Assembly (NCBI GenBank): GCA_030544215.1
Contig: JARZZO010000011.1
Location: forward strand, 43,553,001 to 43,617,000
Direction: 5' to 3'
Source of the DNA: Zantedeschia hybrid cultivar
Taxonomy: Eukaryota > Streptophyta > Magnoliopsida > Alismatales > Araceae
DNA: 64,000 bases
The notes below the pieces were generated by a model. The model searched no databases, had not been told where the DNA came from, and was given only the letters and a program-made list of their open reading frames with translations. The position numbers and the translations under genes were made by a program. Below, one piece after another: positions 56,913-64,000 of this stretch. Within the stretch, counting starts at the first letter, position 1. The number at the start of each line of letters is the position of its first letter.

Positions 56913-56928
56913 TGGTATTAGAGCCAGG
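56913..56928 (+). other. Copia-D primer binding site
   Basis: TGGTATTAGAGCCAGG, one change from the Met-tRNA-type TGGTATCAGAGC. Confidence 0.87.
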
Positions 56929-57289
56929 TTCCGCTCTGATCCGCTTCGGGACGACGAAATTAATATTCTAGAATTAATTTCATGCAAAAATTATATTTTT
57001 CTTGCGGAATTTGTTCATGCGATGAATAATAATATATGATATTAAATTTCTGTGAAGAAATCGATTTATTTGGGGGTGTTTTCGTTCTGTTCATGTAGAT
57101 GAAGAACTGAGTTTACGGAGACCTCAACAACGCAAATTGGTATGACCAGTTGTTTCATCCTAACCCCGACAGAGCCCTGTGATGGCCGTTGATCGGCAGA
57201 GAAGCCTCTGTCTTCCAATGGTTGGAAGACAACAAGGGAGGGAGGCCACGGGCCCAAGTTGCAGGTAGAGGTTTCGATTTTGATGTAAA

Positions 57290-57780
57290 GGGGCCTACTG
57301 GATTTACCACCGGCACCAGCATGGGTGGCCGGCCCCGCCGGCCTGGTTAGGGGAGATGGGAAGGGTGGGCGGCGCAGCCCTGGTTTTCCCTCACCGGCGT
57401 CAGGGAAGATGAACTGTGCTTGAATGGTTTTGGGGCTTTAGTGAAAGGTGATCTGCAGAGCTCTATCGGCAGCAACCTCGCCGGTTGTCCTCACCGGCCC
57501 GATCGGCGGCGGCGAGGATGTTAATCGGCGTCGTGCTGTGCCCCCCCCCTCCTCCCTCCTCGCTGGCGTCGGGCAAGAAGAAGGGGGCCAGGCGGCAGCG
57601 GCGGCTGGGGCTTTGCCCTAGCCGCAGAACCCGTATGGGTTCTGGCTCGGGCCGCCCCACCCGGTCGGTCCAGGCCGGACCCGAGCCGGGCCCAACCCAT
57701 CTTGGGCAGGCCTGGCTCGGCCAGGCACCTAGGCCGGCCCAAAGGGGCCTGGTCTGAGCCAGTAACCCTTTTGGGCCCCT
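57290..57780 (+). other. GC-rich leader island, Copia-D
   Basis: Dense GGCC, CCGG, GGCTCGG and GGCCGG words abruptly between AT-rich blocks. Frames on both strands (57463-57811) arise from lack of A/T stops and have no recognisable domain. Equivalent islands lie in Copia-A (33520-33780) and Copia-B (25780-26250). Confidence 0.7.
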
Positions 57781-58015
57781 TCCCTTTCAACCCCCCTTTA
57801 TTCCGGCCCATTAATCCCCATTTTACCCATTAAACCCTTTATTATTTTTAAAACCCCTTTAATAATTAGAACCCCAAACCTGTTTAACTTAAAATTTTAA
57901 TAGGATTTGATTTAAAATGTGTTTTAAACTCTATATCTTGTTTTAAGTTAAACAAGGTTATTTAAAGATATGATCTTTAGTGGGGGGTATTGTGTAAGAT
58001 GTGATCTTTGTTTGT

Positions 58016-58819
58016 TTTAACAAGAGTTGTTAAACTAATTTCTATTAAGGAACATTTAATAAGTGTTTATTAAATGTTTAGTTAACCCTTAATTAAATCT
58101 GCTTAATTTTTAACAATTGTTGTTATGAAATTAACTTTTTTAATTAATGGTTAGAGGGGTTCTTTATCTTATCACCTTAAAATAATAATTAACAATTGTT
58201 CTCAATTATTTTAAGTTGTGATTTTAAAATTAATTAAACAAATGTTGTTGATTGATTTTAATTAGTTGATTAGATATATAATTTCCTAACAACAGTTGTT
58301 TTGAAATTATTTTTAATTAAGAGACACTTAATAATAGTTATTAAGTGATTAATTAACTTTTATAATTGTTATAATTAAGTTAATTATTTCTTGAGTAATA
58401 AACCTTAATAAAAGTTATTAAGGATTAATTAAGTCTTAATAATAGTTATTAAGATTATTAATTAGTTTACTCAAGTATCTCTTAATTATTGGTTTTAATA
58501 ATCTAATATACTTGCAATTTAATCTTTTATAAATGTTATTAAAGGATTAAATTAAGTCTAAGATGTTAGACTATCCTAATTAGAAATGTTCTAATTATTA
58601 TTTCTTAATAATTGTTATTGAGAAATATAATTAATTAAGGGGTTTTAACAAGGAGTTGTTAAGGGGTTAATAATTGGAATTATTAATTCTTTTATAAGTG
58701 TTATTTAGGAATTTTTAATTCTATCTAAATGTTAGATTGTTTCGCATTAATAATTGTTATTAATGTGATTTAAAATTAATCTAAGTGTTAGATTAATTAA
58801 TTTAGAAATGTTCTAAATT
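58016..58819 (+). repeat. Copia-D AT-rich hairpin array
   Basis: At least thirteen hairpins with 3-4-nt loops, including 58016-58034 (8 bp), 58051-58078 (12), 58325-58347 (10), 58403-58423 (9), 58434-58454 (9), 58577-58597 (9), 58599-58627 (13, one G-U), 58743-58767 (11, one G-U), 58774-58798 (11) and 58799-58819 (9). Arms differ; all but one loop (GTGT) end in G, within AA-NNG-TT or AA-NNNG-TT. Confidence 0.8.
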
Positions 58820-59678
58820 TTGCATGGAATATTTTAGAATTTTAATTTTAGCTTTGTGTGCACATGTTAATGTGTTTAATACTTTAAATTAGATTTATTG
58901 CATGTTAGAAAATAAGATTTTCGAAAATTCAAATCATCCAATTTTGATTGGCACCCAGGTTTTAAGAAAGCCAAAATTATTATATTTTCAAAATTTAGCC
59001 TTCATGTGATGTGCTTTATCATGTGTGGATGGTTAAAATTTATGGTGGTCATGGACATGCACTTAGTTAAATTCATATCATGTGATGGTGTGTGATTTTG
59101 TGGATTGTTATGGGATATGATGTACATTAATTAAGTGTTAATTAATGAGACCTGCGTGTCTCCCTCTCTTTCTCATTCCATTGTAATTCTATCTCCCTCT
59201 GTCATTGTACTCGGCTATAAGGCTTTCTTTTACAGTTAATTTGTATTTGAAAATGTTTCAAATTTTATTTTATATTTGTAATTGATCGCGCCGACCGAGG
59301 AGAGGCGAGGATGATCTACAAGTGCAACCAAGAAGGCGACAGGAGATGAGATCACCAATAGCTATGTATTTGCATGTTTAGATTATATAAATGTTATATA
59401 GTTTTTGTGATTAATTGTTTGGCTCCAATTAATCACCGTGCTGTCCATGACCATATAATGAATATGTATGGATGATGCATGCTTTTAGTTTTTGATTATG
59501 AATCAATTGCTAATATCTGGGTATAGTTAAATATATTCGATATATTTATAAACTATCACCTAGGATGAGACCAACTTAAAATAAACAAAACCTTCAACAT
59601 AAAGTCTAAGCCGGAGCGCGAGTCATTGAGAATGTACCGCGTGGCTTTCCATCCATATAGTTCTTAGAACTTGATTCA

Positions 59679-60002
59679 GTGATGACAATATCTACATGTT
59701 TACCCGAGATCTGCCACCATCTGATGAAAGGACTATTAACTATGGCATTATGATGCCTTCAGATTGGAATAGAGGAACGGTGTAGGTATCCTCGCGTTTA
59801 CCCGGGAGCTGCATTCTTACTCTACTATGTCACGTATTGATAGTAAAGCTTAGACTAGGTATAATGGTCTACTGTGTTTACCCAGGACCATTAAAGACCT
59901 AGGAGCCGAAATAAGATCGGATATTGCAAGGAGTTGCAATTACCATGAGATGGTTGCTCTAAGATAATGGTATGATACTATGTGTTTACTCGAGGTCATA
60001 CT
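59679..60002 (+). repeat. Copia-D pre-gag hairpin array, type-2 loop
   Basis: Four sites with loop (G/C)(T/A/C)GTTTAC(C/T)C: 59679-59720 (7 of 9 pairs), 59779-59815 (GGTGTAG/CTGCATT, three wobbles), 59862-59893 (TAATGGTC/GACCATTA, perfect 8 bp) and 59969-60002 (GGTATGA/TCATACT, one wobble). They lie 180-500 nt upstream of the gag start. Confidence 0.7.
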
Positions 60003-60176
60003 GTGATTCTTAGAGATTCTGATCCTCACTAGAAGACCGTCGGAGTCTTCCGTTCTGTATACCTGAAGGTTATACAGTCCGTCAAAAAATAATAGGAAAT
60101 AATTCAAGATAAAAGACCATAATTGAATTATCAGAACTATCTGCTTAAATCACGTTATTTCCTTCGATTCACTAAA

Positions 60177-62946
60177 ATGTCGTCTATTCGAGAAGTTGGC
60201 ATATTGGATGCCAATACTTCTCATACTCAGACTGACTAGAAAACTCTGAAGAATGTCTTCAGGGCCAAGTGAAAGTCACTATCCTAATCAGACATCATGA
60301 ATCCTCTTACTTGGATAGACCAAGGTGAAGAAGTACTCATAGTATGCCTTATTGAAAGGCAATGATTATCATGAAATCTCTTATTTGGATAGATCAAGAT
60401 GAAGAGATATTTATGATGTGCCTTTGAGAAAGGCAAGTGGTAAGATTTTAAACGGTCAAACCCACACCTGAAAGGATAAAGAAAAGTCAGCTGAGATAGA
60501 GAAGTAGCAGTTCTCCCACTGCAACCAATATAAGGATACTGGTAAAGGCAAATCGAATATGGAACTTGAAAGAAGTTTCATATATTCTTGTTATCAACTT
60601 TTGCATCTCTATTGGAGAATTAGCGTATCCAATATGAGATATTGGAAATGATTCTCAGAGCTGCGATAGTGTGCAGACTTATACAAGTAAAAGGAAATCG
60701 AGAAAATGTAAGTGTTGAGTTAGACTCAACTATTGTTCATGATATTCATAGATTACTGTTAGACAGTAAATCTTTGTATATCTATAGGAGTCAAATATGA
60801 AACTGAATATTGTTATTTAGTTGCATAAGATATTAAGAATAACATTGATTGAGAAAGAATAATAGTTGTTCCAATCAGTCAATGCACTATAGATTCTTGA
60901 TGTGATATTTCATGTGATGAATATACACAAGTCTCCTATAGAAATGAACTGTGTGAATCCTTATTATCTATGGTACTGTACATAGGGTTGTACAATAAGA
61001 GATTATTGATGCTGATGCATATTGATGTAAGCAGCTCAAAGGCCAAAGATAATCATTACTATTGACTTAAAGTGTACTCTTAGAATGATTCGACTGTATG
61101 TACTTATTGAAGTACAAGACGAATGCATCTGAAAGATTAAGGTATAAGATCAATATGAAGTATTAGAATTTTTGATTTGATCAAAGAAACTAATACTTAG
61201 GTATATGATTCACATAAATCATTAAGAGGATAATTGTATCCTCGCTCGATTAATCCTCATTGTGCATCATAGTAATATGATAGAATGAGGAATTGCACCT
61301 TATTAAGATATGATGCAATACATAATAAGATTTGCCTAATTCTTGTCCTTTTGAACATGAGTATGAACATTAGATGTCCATACTTTAAAGATGGTTCCAA
61401 ATAAGTCAGTGTATGTCCATATAAGATATGGAAACCAAATAATTCATATGAGATGTGAATTATGAACAAATCTGATTTAAAAGTCAGGTATTATCGCGAT
61501 GTGAATTTGTGAATGTCTAAAGAGTTTAGACATTACAGTTATTGGCCAGACGATAATGAAATAATTATCGTCCTGAAAGCTGTCTTCTGTGAAGAGGAAT
61601 ATGTCCTCAAAGAAGATAGTGGGAGCTGATAAAACTAGAAGATGTTCTAAATTCACAAGTTAACATAAGATTATTAGATAATCTTTAGTTGTTTGGAACC
61701 ACTCATGACACACATCAGAGAGCTTCATAGATTCTTTGAGATTCTCTCAGTGGCTAAAAGGATATGTTTGACATATCTAAGTTAGCAAGATGAGAGGAGC
61801 TCAAAATATATTATGATCTAAAATCTATGATAATGATGCTCTCTGTCATTACAATTTTGAGATTGATAAGTTTATTAGAATTCTACTTATCTATACTGCC
61901 AATCATGAGACTGATGACAGTTGGATATTAAAAGCGTCCATTCAATGTAATTGGGATAAAGATGTATATGATACACCTTTAAAGCTTTTGAAATGTCCAG
62001 GAAGCAAGTTATGATTTCAAAAGAATATTTTGAATCAAACTAAAGCTTCCTAAGTTGTAATAAAAGTTTTGACTTAATGGTCAAATACTAAGTGATCGTT
62101 AAGAATGATCGCGGATTGTGTGTGTTCAGAAAGGACAGTGGGAGTACGATCGTTTTAGTAATGCTTTGTGATAATAACATCAAAGTCATTAAGAATGACT
62201 TAAGGATGTTACTATTAGTGAAAGCATTGTTAACCATGTTTTCCTCCATAATGGATTTAGTTATAATATCCCACGTATTGGAAATACGAATCTATTAAGA
62301 TAGATTGGTGGGGATATTATATTGACCTGTATGTCAAGATGTTTGGCATAAATTTCATAACAAGTCTCAATTGTTGAGACATGAAATTTATTCCTTTAGA
62401 GAAAAAGGTCCTTAAAGAATACAGGAGTGAAATGCATCATTAAGCACATGAGAAGTGCCAAGGATGCACTCACATATATGGAGATGATGATTTGAAACTA
62501 TGAGTTCACACTGACTCAAATTTCAAGTCAAGTAATGGATTCAACCTTCTAGTAGAAATGAATGTATTGGAATGGTTCCAATCTAGAACTCGATGTTAAC
62601 GTGACGACATAAATAAATGATACTGTTATTAGAACAGTATGGATGAAAAGGTTCATCTCTGAACTAGATGTAGTTCTAAAAGGTCTCTGATAAAATCTCG
62701 TTGTTGTAGGACAACAGTGGGAGCAATCAATTGTGTGATCGAGCCATGGTCTCATCAGAAGTTGCAGAACATTCTGAGGTTCTTTCACAGGTTCAGAGAC
62801 AAAGGATTAAGAGGAAATAACGTAATGGAAAATATTCCATCTGTAGATAATTTAGCAGATCTCTGACCAAGTCTTAGTCACAGACTTTATGTGAGTATCA
62901 CCTAGATTTGATGGAGATCAAATGCGAAAGTGATTGGCTTGAATCC
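60177..62946 (+). pseudogene. Copia-D gag-pol remnant
   Basis: Gag start MSSIREVGILDANTS at 60177 matches Copia-A gag. Later points: EEEYVLKEDSGS (integrase-RT linker, about 61596), RT remnants, SGSTIVLVMLCDNN with YVDD lost (about 62137-62178), RIY-stop-DR (TAA at 62296-62298) and YGDDDLKL after a deletion of about 60 codons (about 62478). No frame exceeds about 70 codons. Confidence 0.82.
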
Positions 62947-62957
62947 AAGTGGGAGAT

Positions 62958-64000
62958 TGATGGATATAGGTGTCCTCTAAGCCAATCATAAGGCACCTAT
63001 TTCAATCTAGTTCACTGATAAATGACATTAAATTCATTATGTAGATTGGCATATTTATATTTGCGCATAATGAAGTCCATGAATATATGCAATAGTCATC
63101 AGATTATGATGAGATCATAATAATGAGACTTATGACTTATAAATACATATTCTCAATTGTTCCTAGTCGTATGATGTTTGAGAAGGACATCAAACATCCG
63201 GTTAGGCTAGTACAAGTTATTCCAGCTCATATGATGAGGGTGACTGATCTCGTTAGTTACTAGTGTGGAGACACAATGGTAAACCTGTAGGTGCTCGTTG
63301 GAGAATGAGTTCACTGAACTGATCCGACATGAATCGCCGAATGGTAATTTACCTGACTATCAATCGGCTTGATTCATCGTCACAATGGCGTGGTTGATCC
63401 TTGGACTTGAGACACCAAAGACACCTTGTCGGTGGACTTATGGACTTTAACCTTGACCTACGAATCCCTATCTACGGGATCTCTAATAGTCAAGGATCGG
63501 GTCCAGCGGAAGACCTTCGAAGGTGATTGTGTGTTCAATAAAGGATCGTTCGCTCTCAGGTAACTAGAGAGAAAATGCTATAGAGTAGATCCGCAGGAGT
63601 CTCTGGCCAGAGCAGAAACAATATCAGAAAAGTGGTTTTCGGATATTGTAAAGCGAAGTCTGATTCAAGTGAGTTGACTATCTAGGGTTTGACAGTTGAC
63701 CATACCCTAGGTTAACTTGAGAGCATTGTGCGAACGAAGGATTATAGCCACGCGGTAACTGTGGACGGACAGGTTCTATGAGCGGGTTGCTGAACCCCAT
63801 CACCTTCCGGGATCATGCGGTGTTGCTTGGCACCCAACTTGATCGGAAGTCCGACCGAATTTACATGCGATGATAATTCGGTTAAGTAATTAGTTAATAT
63901 CTAGATATTAATTAATTACAATAAGTCAATAACTAGTTATTGGACTTAACGGTCTGAAAACCGGACTGGTAAATGGGCCTAGAGGGTCACACACAATAAG
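62958..64000 (+). repeat. Copia-D 3' LTR, first 1,043 bp
   Basis: Matches 55327 onward and runs off the window end. Confidence 0.92.

Larger units (their letters stand above)
55327..64000 (+). mobile_element. Copia-D: non-autonomous Ty1/Copia element, truncated by window end
   Basis: 5' LTR 55327-56911, primer site 56913-56928, leader of about 3.2 kb, decayed gag-pol from the ATG at 60177, polypurine tract at about 62947-62957 and 3' LTR from 62958. The LTRs differ at only a few bases per 100 in the visible part, so the insertion is fairly recent, although pol is badly decayed. Confidence 0.9.

Noticed and set aside
57463..57811. GC-rich overlapping frames, both strands
   Set aside because: Low stop-codon density in a GC island; no recognisable domain and no counterpart in Copia-A or Copia-B.

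Overview
This window is plant nuclear DNA made almost wholly of LTR retrotransposons nested inside one another. The evidence is Ty1/Copia and Ty3/Gypsy (Athila-type) gag-pol remnants, tRNA-primed LTR structures, TG...CA termini, 5-bp target-site duplications (TSDs) and AT-rich filler. I see no host gene, rRNA gene or tRNA gene I can support. The species cannot be fixed; an angiosperm with a large, repeat-rich genome fits.

Layout. The oldest visible layer is Copia-C (+ strand, 45037-49851). Copia-A (- strand) sits in its leader and runs from beyond the left edge to 45036. Four elements landed in Copia-A: Athila-1 (24-10521, in its RT), Copia-B (11543-28045, - strand, in its integrase), a solo LTR (30108-32461, in its leader) and Athila-2 (34547-43854, - strand, in its 5' LTR). 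Two elements landed in those: a gag-only TR-GAG-like Gypsy element (14124-21112) in the RT of Copia-B, and a second solo LTR (41116-43469) in the 5' LTR of Athila-2. Both TSD copies are visible for six insertions (five exact, one with a mismatch). 49852-55326 is non-LTR flank. Copia-D (+ strand, 55327 to beyond the right edge) is separate and is the sister of Copia-C.

How the parts work together. No pol reading frame here is intact. Athila-1 and Copia-A/B carry recognisable protease, RT, RNase H and integrase with stops and lost catalytic residues. Athila-2, the TR-GAG element and the Copia-C/D pair lack usable pol and must have moved with proteins supplied in trans. Copia-C and Copia-D share the same in-frame stop and deletion, so their pol was dead before they spread.

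The most unusual signal is non-coding. The long leaders of all four Copia elements hold two kinds of predicted RNA hairpin arrays: (i) AT-rich hairpins with variable arms around a nearly constant AA-NNG-TT core, and (ii) four homologous hairpins just before gag whose stems vary by site while a loop of about 20 nt stays constant. Loop set (ii) comes in two sequence versions. Many stem differences are G-U wobbles or compensatory in the sense strand. The Athila 3' regions hold a smaller version of the same design, and the long LTRs of the TR-GAG family carry about a dozen GGCGTC/GACGC(C/G) inverted-repeat modules each. All calls are by eye from sequence; none was tested by folding or database search.
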